Positions 1 to 10,685 of a DNA stretch of 64,000 nucleotides are shown one piece after another. Where the stretch lies: NCBI GenBank assembly GCA_037074615.1, contig CM073562.1:15113001-15177000 (forward strand), given 5' to 3'. The DNA is from Leucaena leucocephala (lineage: Eukaryota; Streptophyta; Magnoliopsida; Fabales; Fabaceae). The position numbers and the translations under genes are program-made. Below the pieces are notes generated by a model. That model was not told the origin of the DNA, made no database searches, and was given only the letters and a program-made list of their open reading frames with translations. Position 1 is the first letter of the stretch. Each line of letters begins with the position of its first letter.

Positions 1-735
1 ACAAATATTAAAAACTGTTATTTTTTTTAACTTAAAATTTCGTTTCATTTACAAAATCTAATCCGATTAAACTACTTAAATCTCTTAATCAAATTGGTCA
101 AAAATTAGTTTATCCATGTCGACCAATTGTTTTTAATACTTGGGCTAATTGATGAACCCAAATTGTTTTTTGTTACAACCCAAAAACATTTTAAAATTTG
201 ATTGGCCATGAGCCCACGACAATGAAAGGACCGTGCCAGCAAATTTAAAGGCAAGCAAACAAAAACAAATATAAGTATGTAAAAAAAACAATATAAGTTT
301 AATTCAAGGAAAGGGTTGCATGACATGGTAAATTAAGATTTAAATTATTCTTAAAAAAATATTCATATTTAGGCTATATGTAAATATAAAGAAAAATGAG
401 AAAACAATAGAGAGAGAAAATATTACCAAGAAAATTTATTATATTTAAAAGTTTTTCTTTTAATTTGTTCTCTATCCAAACATACATGGTTAATGTTTAA
501 TAATATTTTAAATATAATTATTTTTAATAATACAATATATGTCCTCATAAGCCAAAAAAAAAAAAAGCGCCAGCAAACAAGAGGGAATTGCAAAATTAGA
601 AACAATTTCATTTTGACCCGTTAGCTCATACCAAAGTCAAAAAAAAAAAAAAAAAAACTGAGTGCTGCAAAAGACGAAGTACGAAAAAACAAAAGTACCC
701 AGAAAAATAAAAAGTACAAATTTTAGCGTACCAAC
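1..735. other. AT-rich sequence, probably intron or downstream of the minus-strand gene
   Basis: No supported exon on either strand. Homopolymer A/T runs and low complexity dominate (for example the A run near 640-657). If the gene at 736-1316 is real, this is most likely its second intron. Confidence 0.4.
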
Positions 736-1316
736 CTGCAATGGGGATGGCAATGATATCTCCTGGTTCGACGGCGTCGTAACTCAATCCATTGACCGCT
801 TCCAAATCTGAACATTTTTCATACGGACATATCAAATGTTTCAAATCAGATTTCCCTTCTAAAATTAATAATCAATGTAATGCATAGCTCAGAGCGAAAT
901 ATATTTTAAAATATCAATTGCCCCTTATCAAATATTTTAATTGCAAAAATGCCCTTTAACTATGTATAAATATCACAATGAGCAATTTTTCCACTTTGTT
1001 ATAGTATACTTTAAAAGTTTAAAACGTGTTTCTATCAACCAAGAAAATTTATTAAAAATAGTATCCTTCTAATTATTTCTTAATTAAATTAAAATTACAA
1101 ACACATGCGAAACTAACGAAAGTTCAACATTAATTTTAAATTTTACTTTTAATTAAGAAAAACGTTTAATCTGGATAATTTCAAATAAACTTTAAAAATA
1201 TTATACAATTGAAAATATTATTTACCGTCGAAGACCCTAGTCGTGGACTCTTGTCTTGACCAACTTAGGAGCTCATCGTGACTCTGAACTTCGGCTCGAG
1301 CCACCGCGGAGCTCAT
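736..1316 (-). CDS. 5' part of an unrecognised gene with a LysM-like half motif
   Basis: Two exons fit together on the minus strand. Exon 1 runs from an ATG at 1316 to 1226 (30 codons plus one base) and ends at a GT donor (GTAAAT). Exon 2 runs from 858, after a TTTTAG acceptor, to 736, before a GTTGGT donor. Exon 1 ends in phase 1 and exon 2 is a phase 1-1 exon of 123 nt, so the frame stays open. The joined peptide starts MSSAVARAEVQSHDELL and ends in a stretch containing LEAVNGL, VEPGD and IAIPIA, which resembles the second half of a LysM domain (L...NGL...I.PGQ.L.IP). I see no third exon between 735 and 1, so the gene probably continues beyond the window. Function unknown; the LysM reading is only a motif resemblance. 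Its ATG lies 184 bp from the divergent deadenylase ATG. Confidence 0.5.
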
Positions 1317-1499
1317 CGGGAAGCCTGAACGGAGAGAGGCCTTTCATTGTGAAAAAGAGGCACTACAATATCATTTGTTTTTAATTCAATGGATTGATAT
1401 TGGGGAACCTAGGGTCCTTCCTATGTTTTTGTAACCTTTCGACAAGATTAGAAGTTAACTTATCCTAATTCGGAATCATTATCCTAATACACCGGTGGG
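1317..1499. promoter_or_regulatory. Short divergent intergenic region, candidate bidirectional promoter
   Basis: Only 183 bp separate the minus-strand ATG at 1316 from the plus-strand ATG at 1500. Both 5' untranslated regions and core promoters must lie here or overlap the neighbour's transcribed region, unless one gene uses an upstream non-coding first exon. I see no clear TATA box on either strand. Inference from spacing only. Confidence 0.45.
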
Positions 1500-4400
1500 A
1501 TGACGAACCGCAATCGTGGAAGACTAAAACCGGAAATTTCAAGCTCCAATCGTTTGGCGAAGCGGAGGATGTCTCGTCAATTGGAATCTTCTAGCACTCA
1601 CATGAAGAAGCGGCGGTTGTTCCCAAAGTCGGAGTCTGTAACCCGAAAACCTAGGCCTAATTGGACCTTGCACGCTTCGAATCAATTCGAAGCCTTCCGT
1701 TCTTCATCTCGAGTTCGTAGGAAGAAAATGGCAAGAAAATCCAGTAACGATGTGTCTTCTCGGAGATGGGTTTTTTCTTCCAAAGATAATTTTAACTATA
1801 AGGGTAAGAATTAACATGGCTTTTTGGAAGTAACAATTGGAGGATAAGTGCGTGAATTCTGATTCCCTCTGAAGCATTGCCTGTCGATTTTATGTTCATG
1901 TACAGTTGAAAGTAAAGAGGGAAAATGGATAGTGGTGTGTGATTGACATTTTAAGATAAACATAAGAGGATGCGTGATTATATATTGATGAGATAGTATC
2001 GGGTAGTGGGACTAGTTTTTGTTGATCCGGTGATCTTTCTACTCAACCCTTTCCTTTGCTTGCAGATAGGATTGTGGTTGTGTCGTACAATATCCTCGGG
2101 GTTGAAAATGCGTTAAAGCATCCGGATTTGTATTCTAATATTCCACATCGTTTTTTGGAGTGGGACCGGCGGAAATTACTTATACTTGAGGAGGTCTATA
2201 ACTACAATGCTAGCATACTATGTTTCCAGGTAGTTTATAATGAACGTCTGTTAAGCAAGCCATGCAGTATTTGTTAGAATTTCAACATCTCATTATCCGC
2301 AACAAGCTTAGAAAAGTTGAAAATGGAATTAACAGACATCATTATAATTGACTTTTCTTCCCTATTGCATATATCAAGATCTATGTTGTTGTTGATACAT
2401 GATAGAATAGGATTGATTCTTGTTTATCAATGATTGCATTCTCATAACCTCCTATATGGATACAGGAGGTTGATCGCTTTGATAACTTGGATAATCTTCT
2501 TCAAAATGATGGCTTTAAAGGTGTTTACAAGGTATTATATGGCAGGGTGTGTGTAAACTTTCATATCAATTTTATGGTCCAAATAATCAGTTTATTAGCT
2601 TACATGGATTAGCATAATTAATCATCTTCAGGCTCGCACGGGGGAAGCATATGACGGGTGTGCTGTATTCTGGAAAGACAAATTGTGGGTTTCCATTACC
2701 CCTAAGTGATTAATGTTTCTAAGTTTTTTATTATTCTACTAAGTCGTTTAACATTGCCTACCATTTTTTCTCTCTCTGGTAACCATTGACTAGTCTCTGT
2801 CAATGGGTACTGGGCGGACGGCAAGTCTAAATATCCTTCTACATGTTAATATGGGTGAAATTGATTTCTACAGAATTTTAATAGCTTAAAAATGAGCTTA
2901 TTTTTGCACATAGTTTATATGGGCATTCCTTCTTATGTTCTTTGTGTATCATATTCTTTTCCCAAAAAAAACAGTATGGCCATCTAGATTAGGATGATAT
3001 TAGCTTCTCTATAGCTATTGTTTGCGCTCTCTGTCACTTTGCTGAATCAGGTTAGGCCAAATTTTGAAAGCAGATTTACCCTTTTGCATCAAGAAGATAT
3101 AGAGTTCCAACAGTTCGGCCTACGTAACAATGTTGCCCAGCTTTGCATTTTGGAGGTATTTAGGATTTGATTTATTATTAATTTTGGTTTCTCTTATCTC
3201 TGTTATGGGTTTGATCTATTCACTTATTGACACAGTACATGTGATCACATTATTACACTAATATCACCAATATTTCCCATAACTTATTTTGCTGCTTCTA
3301 GTAGCATACGTTAATTATGTATGGCAGTCCTTAGTGCAAGTGGTGTGTTGTTCATCATATCATATATCAGTTTGATGTGTTGCTCTAGTACTGAGGCTTG
3401 TAGGATGTGGTATTTATAAAAGTGGTGTAGACTGCATATGTGGAAATTGTATTGCCTCTTTTTACCAATCCTGCATTTGATTAATTGTACGAAAATGGAT
3501 TTAGAACTTAAGATCGACCATTTCTACTAAACTGATCTACTTTGGTGAACATTTTTCCCCAGTTTTCACCGTAGCTTCTTTCCACTGTCTTGTTTCCTGG
3601 TATTGCTTTTTTTCCTACACTGTAGCCATGCTAACATGTTTTCTTGTCAACTGTTCCTTTATATACTTAAGTTGCTTTTCTTATTTTTATTATATTACTC
3701 TATATTTCCATCTATTGGGCAGGTGAACTATGATAGATTGGAATATGATGCATGCAGCCCAACAATATTGTGAGTTTTGCTTCTCTTAAATCAGTAGAAC
3801 TCTGCATGCTTATTGATTGAATCATCAATTGTCTGATATGTCATTTCATTTATGTATTGCTTGGAGTAATTTTATTTAAGTATCTTTGAGTGGAAATGAT
3901 GAAGTGGCCCTAACCTTGGAAAGTGTTCACCATATGCTGCATCCGGTTTTTTAAGTGGAAAATCTTGCCTTATCAATAACTTACCTGCATGCACATGCAC
4001 AGACATTATCTCTTATGTAAATGAAAGAGCCTTTCTGAATCATTAATTTTGTGTGTATTTTCTCCTTGTTTATTGAACTTCCATTTATGTCTTGCACACC
4101 ATTAACCAGAAATAGAAGATTTTTAGTAGGAAATATACATGTGCTGTTCAACCCAAATCGAGGAGACATCAAGCTAGGCCAGGTACTTGTCTGATTTTCT
4201 CAGCCACTGGAGTTGCATTATACTTACATTTATCATGTAGACATTTCGTTTGTGCTTGTGATTCTTTCTATGTAAAAATCTTTTTTGGTACTAATAATTT
4301 TTCCTTTAAATTGTGAGTGAATGTTTCCTTTGTTTTTAGAAGAAAATATTAGTGACTGCCTTTAGTTAATTGAATTTCCCATTTATTTTATTGATCCTGC

Positions 4401-5912
4401 TAATTTTCTGTGTGACTTGATGATTTAGGTCAGACTTTTTGTTGATAAAGCTTACAAGCTATCCCAAGAATGGGGCAACATTCCTGTTATTCTTGCTGGT
4501 GATTTAAATAGTGTTCCACAAGTAAGATTTTGTCTGTGTAATTTTTTGTTGAGAAACTTCAGATTTAGGGTTCTTTGCTAGGCTATTACTTGATCGCTAA
4601 TATTTCCTTTTCATGCCACATTATTAGAGTGCAATATATGAATTCCTGGCTTCTTCCAAGGTGAGTTCCAAATCTCCTGGTCGTGGTGTATTTTCAAGCG
4701 TCTAGGCAATAACTTTTTGTTTTAGTATTTGAAGAGAAATTTATTCATATGAATAGCTTCCAATTAAGCAATCCATTCCATTATACTTGCCTAGGAAAAA
4801 AATTAAGCAATCTGCTTTCTGCTGCTTCCATAGGGCTATCGCATAAACACTAGTTATAGCTTCTTATTGAGTTTCAGTATACTAAAGCTACCGTCCCACT
4901 TGTTGCAGTTGGACATCCAATTATACAATCGTAGAAATATGTCAGGACTGCTTGAAGCCTCATCCAATGGTAGAGTTTTCAGATCTCAAGTTGGTTATCA
5001 AGCGAGGTTATTTTCAAATCCTTATAAACTCCTTTATCTTGAACTATTCTATGTGATACAAAGCATGTCTTGACCTGTCAATAGATTCTTTAGAAGTTCA
5101 TATCATTTCTGACTTCAGGATGTCTTTCGTATATAACAGTAATTACCCAGGCTTTTTGCTTAATAGTAAGGTTCAGGGTCATTCATCGGTGGCTGATTTG
5201 TGGGTATTATGTATTCTGTAATTAATTATTTGGGTGTGTATCTGGCGCAGCATTTCAAGGTCTGTTTCAAGGCAATTGATACATAGATGGAGTAAGGAAG
5301 AATTAGGACATGCAACTGGTGCAGAAGGAATCACTCATCTACAAAGTCATCTAAAGCTCCACAGTGCATATGCCGGTGTTCCTGTATGATGTTTTTATCT
5401 TCCCATTATATTTCTCCCTCTTGGCAAATTTTGCACAGCGCTTTGGTGTCTGGGCTACATTTCCATTTCAGCTCATACTGGCTGTTCTTGCATAAATCTT
5501 GTATACTTACTGCTAACAGGGAAACGATAAAACGAGGGATGACATTGGGGAGCCCTTGACAACATCGTACCACGCCAAGTTCATGGGAACTGTTGATTAT
5601 ATATGGTAGTTCTATAGTTTCCTAATATGCACTCAAATTGTTTGCCTTTATGAATCGCGATTAATGATGTCATTCATCAACAGGCATACAAAGGAATTTG
5701 TCCCAGTTAGAGTTCTTGAAACCTTGCCCATTGATATTTTAACAAGAACTAAAGGACTCCCTAGTAAGGTACCGCATTTAGAGCCAAGCCTTTATATCCA
5801 TGTTGGATTCTCAGTGTATTCATGACCATTTTTGGCTCTGCAGAAATGGGGAAGTGACCATCTTGCTCTTGTATGTGAGTTTGCTTTCGTAAACAACGAA
5901 GATGGGTCCTGA
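1500..5912 (+). CDS. CCR4-homologue deadenylase, exonuclease-endonuclease-phosphatase (EEP) family
   Basis: Fourteen exons: 1500-1803, 2066-2229, 2466-2531, 2632-2684, 3074-3155, 3723-3769, 4110-4182, 4429-4521, 4628-4660, 4909-5006, 5251-5383, 5520-5605, 5684-5768, 5844-5912. All introns are GT-AG, phases agree and the product is about 461 aa. Exon 1 encodes a basic, low-complexity N terminus of about 100 aa. The EEP nuclease domain follows: SYNILG (N about 110), QEVDRFD (metal-binding E about 157), FNPNRGDIKLGQVR, AGDLNS (D about 288, N about 290), GTVDYIWHT and the terminal WGSDHLAL (H about 445). These are the catalytic landmarks of Mg-dependent CCR4/nocturnin/Angel-type poly(A) nucleases. 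Length, exon-by-exon wording and the RRWVFSS lead-in match Arabidopsis CCR4 homolog 5 as I recall it (about 454 aa). Predicted role: shortening of mRNA poly(A) tails. No leucine-rich repeat is present, so this is not the canonical CCR4a/b type. No lesion seen. Confidence 0.92.
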
Positions 5913-7739
5913 TTGGCTTGACTAAGTTATTCCAATCTTGTGGTGGATGTACAAGAGTTTCAGGCGATCAAGAAGTGCCGGCATGGAGGAATTCGAAGAA
6001 CTGGTGCCGTCAATGATCACTTTAAAACCAAAGATCCATGCTCAGTTTTTTACAAAAAATCACTTCGAGGTTTCAATGAAATAATGTAGTTATTGAAAAG
6101 TATCATAATAAGTTAGTAGTGTAGACATATTATTATTTCAAACTTGTTATTATATACTATTTAAATGTTGTGAGATTTTTTTAGTTATTATATATTTTTT
6201 TGCTCATTGCTTGCACTGCAAAGGCCCATCGTGTGCTTGAATTTATTGTTGCTGAAGATCTGCAAACTCCCTTCAGGTATGCTTGCGTGAAAGTCCTTTT
6301 GAATTTTTTTTTGGGTACAAAGTCCATTTGAAATTCATTGTACAAAATCGACTGAGGGAACTAGGTTCCAGCGTACAGGGATCCGCGGTTATGGGTTGCA
6401 GAGAAGAGTTAGTAGATCTCAAGGTATTACAAAGGTTCAGAGGAACTGGGGCCATTATACATTGCAGATTCTTCACATTTAAATCTGCTTTTAATGGATG
6501 AGAGTTGGTATAAAAGATAAGGAATGGGTTTGTATCTCTTATAAAGATATAAGTTCAATTTCTATTATTAATATAAAGATTTTATTGATAAATGATTTTA
6601 TAATTCTCTTATAAATATTCTCTGAATCTTAAGGTTATGTATTAACCTTGATAGGAATTAGTATTGAATCCATCTAAATTTTTTATATATAAAAAAAATC
6701 TTTTTAATGTACCAAAAAGTAAAATAACAGTTGCCCATAGATTTTTTTTCATCCTCTCTTCTCTTTACTGATTTTAGAATTTTTTTTATGTAATGAATTT
6801 TTTTTTTTGCGTATGATCTCGCAAGATTGTGCAAAAAAAGTAATCACATAGGCCCCACATCACTCATTTGTTAAAAATCATCAAATAAATAAATTAATGC
6901 TATAAAGGATAAAACACGGTCAACTATAAGCCAAATATCTAAAATTAACGCACTTTATTTTTTAAAAGTCAAATACATCAAATTAATTTCATACAGATGT
7001 ATTGACATTGATGACAAAAAAAGATAAGTATATTTCCATGTATAAATTGAATAAAATTATTTAGTATTGAATTTAAAGGAGAAGGTGTGGTCAAAAGGCC
7101 TTTTGGTAGTTGGTATATGTTTTATATAAAAAAAAATTAGGTGGATTTAGTACCGGTCTTCCACTAATAAACGAGAGTTAACACATATAAATGAGTTTAT
7201 ATCCTATAAAAATATGAGTTTGATTCTTATTATTATTGTAAATGTAAGGGCTCATTTATATGACACAAGAACGCTGAGAACAATTTTGGTGTTATTCAAA
7301 GCCTAGTATCTTTTGGAAGAGGGTAAGAGTTGAAAAATTTATAACTTACACGGTGATTTTAAAAATTACCGCTGTTACTAAATGATTTACACACAATGGT
7401 GTTGACTGTTTACAAGTAGAGATTTAATTCTGAATCCTAACCGTAAGGCAATTATGGACATGGTTATTTAATTTAAATGCCACTAAATAAAACCAGGCCT
7501 TTACTCGTTGGGAACATTAATATCTATCTCCAAACATTGAACTTATATTGCCATTGCATTCATTTCTTTTTATTTTCATTCATTGCACATTAATGTGTCA
7601 GGATTCTCTCCAACAGAGATTCTCCATTAAACTACTTTTATTATTAGTATTACTTTCCACACAATTTTAAAAAAAATTAATTATTCAAGAGATTGATGGC
7701 AACCTCAAACTCCAAAAGCAGCATACATACCATTTTTTT
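5913..7739. other. 3' flank of the deadenylase gene and AT-rich intergenic DNA
   Basis: The first 150 bp after the stop are less AT-rich and may be a 3' UTR exon: an AG acceptor near 5964 is followed by open sequence to about 6089. The two opposite-strand ORFs at 6273-6501 are short and unlike any protein I know. Around 6510-6640 and 7145-7260 two related short repeats share a 'gagttg/gagttaa...ttatataaa...atgagtt' pattern. No gene supported. Confidence 0.4.
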
Positions 7740-7925
7740 TATACAAAATTATTTAGAAAATTAGACTCATTTATGATCTAAAGATAGGGTGGATTCTCCC
7801 TTCCTCTTAGATGATATCAATGTCAGACAGGACGAGCCTTCTATTATATTCAGATATAAATTTAAATAATTAAAAGTTAAAATATCTTTCTAAATATTAT
7901 AAGTAAAACACAACAAAGGAATACT
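7740..7925 (+). repeat. Dispersed short repeat family R2, copy 1
   Basis: Contains the family signature gatatcaatgtcagacagg followed by gagcc and an AT-rich tail with 'cagatataaatttaaat'. Related copies are at 28590-28765 (same strand), 10450-10680 and 29145-29335 (opposite strand). Copies are clearly diverged. Class unknown (SINE-like or MITE-like); no terminal repeats or poly(A) tail were defined. Confidence 0.5.
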
Positions 7926-8700
7926 TATACATACTATGTTGAGAAGGTTCTTCAAGATGGGGTGCATTTTGGATGTGGGATGGGCCTATGCAAGAAGTCT
8001 GCAAACCCAATCAACCTAGTCCAATCTAGTACGACCCCGATCTGATCTAAATACGTAAAATCTCCTGACAAGGATGTTTTTGTAAAATTATTAGTTTTTT
8101 AATTACAAATAAAAATCATGATCTTTTCATGACATTTCAATAATTAAAGGTTTTCGGTCATTATTAGTGCCTTCACAAAATTTGCAACTCTAATTTTTTT
8201 TTCTTTTATCATTATATTCCTTTTTGGCGCGCCTGTCTCCGTGAAAAGGAATCTTAACGTCTCGTAACGGCTTTACTGAGGACTCTATTTTTAAAATAAT
8301 CTCGCCAATATAGTAATAAATAAACAAAATTAATAACAAAATTGCCTCGTTCCATTTAATGAAATGATGTCTTCTAACAAGTTGAGTCGCATATTTCTAT
8401 ACGAGCCGTTATTTTTTTATTTATTTTTTTGAGAAAATAGTATTCCCTCCTCCCCTATTACTCATTTGGTTTCATAACGAAATCTTAACGTCTCGTAACC
8501 GCTTACGAGAACATTTTCCTCACCATGCTTGCATGATCCCCTCCTGTAAATCCAACTCAATTCCAAAAGAAGACAACAATTTGGAAAAGTGAAAAAAAAA
8601 AAACAATAATGATGATAAGAAGCAAACGGAAAGCAAATTAAAATTAAACGAACTTCTGATGGAGTCTGGCAACATTAATGAGAGCTTCATCTTCATTTCT
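7926..8700. other. Intergenic, 3' flank of the CRF gene
   Basis: No coding exon recognised. Two near-identical short phrases containing 'atcttaacgtctcgtaac' occur at about 8252 and 8482, about 230 bp apart: a small local direct repeat. Several plus- and minus-strand ORFs here are short. Confidence 0.4.
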
Positions 8701-9612
8701 CTAAGGCCATTCTTCATCTTCATCATTAATGAGAGCTTCATCAATCCAAGCTAACTCTGTATCATCACTTGAATCATCACTTTCAACAGACAATGGAACA
8801 GTGCTGATGATTCTTCCTTCTTCCTTATTCTCCTCGAAGATCAAATCTCCATTATCAGCATCATCATTATCATCATCATTACTATTAATCCCCACATTAT
8901 TATTATCAGATTCACCTCCAGCAAACACCATTCCTGTATCATCATCCAATGATGGCATGATTGGCTCCTCCAATAAATACTGCATGTAACCTTCTTCTTC
9001 ATCTTCTTCCCCAGAAAACTGTTCTTCTTTCACATTCTTCATCTCTTTCGCAGAACCGTCACTGTCACTAGCCACTGAATTAGTTTTACTGTTGTTATTA
9101 TTATTATTATTAGAAGTGGCTTCGAGCACAGATGATGGAGATGAACGGGACCTCGACGTGCTTTCATATTCCTTCTTCATCGTCTCGTAAGCCAAAGCAG
9201 CTTCTTCCACAGTATAGAATGTCCCCAGCCACCTTCGGACCTTGTAAAACGGGTCTCGGATCTCCGCCACGTACGTCCCCCATTTACGACGTCGTACCCC
9301 TCTCGGCAACCCTGATGGTTTCCGACGACTGCTCCCGCCGGCAGCGCTGGTGCTGGTGCTGGCGCTGGCGACAAAACTACTGGGACCCGCTTCTTTGAGG
9401 TTTATTCCTCCTTCGTCGCATGATTTGGTCGGAACAAGAATTTCCTTCACAAATCTCTTGGAGGAGCCGCCACCAGCTTCTTCTTCGCTTGAATAATCTG
9501 TAGCATCTGGGTCTGTGTATATCACTCGAACTTTTCTCACAAAGTTCGTCGTTTTCTTGGCTCTTTCTCGTCGGGGCTTCGGAGCTTTTCTGGGTGACGA
9601 TGAGCCTGTCAT
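8701..9612 (-). CDS. AP2/ERF transcription factor, CRF type (group VI / VI-L)
   Basis: Single-exon ORF of 303 aa with an ATG at 9612. Residues about 27-45 (KVRVIYTDPDATDYSSEEE) are the CRF domain typical of group VI ERFs. Residues about 103-151 form an AP2 domain with RGVRRRKWGTYVAEIRDPF and WLGTF.T.EEAALAYE. It differs from canonical ERFs: KWGTY replaces PWGKW/Y, and the C-terminal half is shortened, ending near KKEYES instead of the usual alanine-rich A..LRG..A...P tail. This resembles the ERF118/ERF119 (CRF10-12) branch. A SPSSVLE stretch (about 158-164) matches the SP(T/S)SVL motif seen after the AP2 domain in group VI. The rest is acidic and asparagine-rich, ending near ELAWIDEALIND, a plausible activation region. 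Predicted role: nuclear DNA-binding regulator linked to cytokinin/ethylene responses. A candidate regulatory uORF lies in its leader. Confidence 0.93.
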   Translation of the reverse strand: MTGSSSPRKAPKPRRERAKKTTNFVRKVRVIYTDPDATDYSSEEEAGGGSSKRFVKEILVPTKSCDEGGINLKEAGPSSFVASASTSTSAAGGSSRRKPSGLPRGVRRRKWGTYVAEIRDPFYKVRRWLGTFYTVEEAALAYETMKKEYESTSRSRSSPSSVLEATSNNNNNNNSKTNSVASDSDGSAKEMKNVKEEQFSGEEDEEEGYMQYLLEEPIMPSLDDDTGMVFAGGESDNNNVGINSNDDDNDDADNGDLIFEENKEEGRIISTVPLSVESDDSSDDTELAWIDEALINDEDEEWP

Positions 9613-9688
9613 TTTGAGCTAAACCCAAGAAAATCTAAGGAAAAAGGAAGAAAAAGAAAAGGAAGATCAGACAGGTTTCTGATCAGTA

Positions 9689-9871
9689 TCAAAAGGAACC
9701 CAGAAATCTACATTCGAAACCAACGGAAGCGGCCCTGCATGAGAAACTAAATGAAAGATATTTCAGAGAGAGAGAGAGAGAGAGGAAACTTGAAGTCTCC
9801 AAAAACCAATGTCGAAGAAGACGATGATGTTTCAGAAAGAGAGAATCGTAGTAATAAAAGGGAGAGTGCAT
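9689..9871 (-). promoter_or_regulatory. Upstream ORF in the CRF 5' leader
   Basis: The first ATG downstream of the presumed transcription start is at 9871. It opens a 60-codon ORF ending at TGA 9691-9689, 76 bp before the CRF ATG. The peptide includes LFLKHHRLLRHWFLE and a serine/leucine run encoded by an (AG)10 microsatellite at 9765-9784 (read as CT). No other ATG lies between its stop and the CRF start. Known background, from memory: Arabidopsis ERF118/119-type genes carry conserved peptide uORFs. Whether this peptide matches them is unverified. Confidence 0.55.
9765..9784. repeat. (AG)10 microsatellite inside the CRF uORF
   Basis: Ten AG units; read on the minus strand as CT, it encodes the SLSLSLS-like run of the uORF peptide. 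Confidence 0.85.
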
Positions 9872-9997
9872 GAAGTGAATGGATTTGAGTGAAAGTGATT
9901 TAAAACGTCGGAGAGAACAGTTTCTTTCTGAGAATGTCAGAATGTCAACTAACAGAGACGAAGAACAATGGAACTGACCCAGTGAGAACACAGCCCA

Positions 9998-10010
9998 CAC
10001 TCTATATTTG
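9998..10010 (-). promoter_or_regulatory. TATA-like box of the CRF gene
   Basis: On the minus strand an AAATATAGA word lies about 130 bp upstream of the uORF ATG and about 390 bp upstream of the CRF ATG, a reasonable position for a leader of roughly 350 nt. Weak match. Confidence 0.35.
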
Positions 10011-10449
10011 CCGCGTAACTCTCTTTTATCGAGAAACTCGAAACAAAAAATATATGGAAAGTAGAGAAAATTGAAATTATTATTATTATTATATCACAAA
10101 TAAAATTATTTCAATGACAGATAAAAGGAAAACATGAAATACTTTTAATGAAATAACAATCATAGGTACCAACAATAGAGGTTATTATACGTAGAACCCC
10201 AAAAAAAAAAAAACAGAGCAGGCAAATTGCTTTTAGACGAGAGATGGATAATATTTTTTGTTCTGCAAGAATAATATTCATAAATATAATTTTGATATCT
10301 ATCTGATGATTTTAACGGGCTAGAGAACTAGTGTAATGCTTAGTTCCTATTGATATAAAATTAACTATAATAAGAAATTTCAAGTTAATTATTCAATGTG
10401 AAATCAAATATGTATTTAACCCATACGGTAAGTTTAATTGATGAAATGA
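10011..10449. other. AT-rich intergenic DNA upstream of the CRF gene
   Basis: No gene seen. Contains a TTA/ATT-rich microsatellite near 10075-10091 and an A run at 10201-10213. Probably contains distal CRF promoter sequence. Confidence 0.35.
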
Positions 10450-10685
10450 TGAGACATACAATTATTTATAACATATTTAATTTTTTAAGAGTATCACTTT
10501 ATTATAATTTTATTCGCAACGTTTGGAGAAATATCTTAATTTTTAAATATCTAAGTTTATATATAAGAATAATAAATAACTCGTCCTACTTAATATTGGT
10601 ATCATCTAGAAGGAAGTGAGACTTCACCCAATCATTATATTATAGGTGAACTCAATTCCTTTTTATAAATTTGTGTAACAAAAAA
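10450..10685 (-). repeat. Dispersed short repeat family R2, copy 2
   Basis: Reverse complement of the family signature: the segment 'taatattggtatcatctaga' followed by 'aggaagtgagacttcaccc' mirrors the gata(c/t)aatgtcagacaggg core of the copies near 7.8 and 28.6 kb. The open frame at 10398-10619 lies over this repeat and is not a gene. Confidence 0.45.

Noticed and set aside
6273..6501. Opposite-strand frames of 67 and 72 codons after the deadenylase gene
   Set aside because: Short, mutually overlapping, without homology that I can recognise; more likely 3' flank.
9132..9398. Plus-strand frame across the CRF AP2 region
   Set aside because: Antisense to the AP2 domain; no family features.
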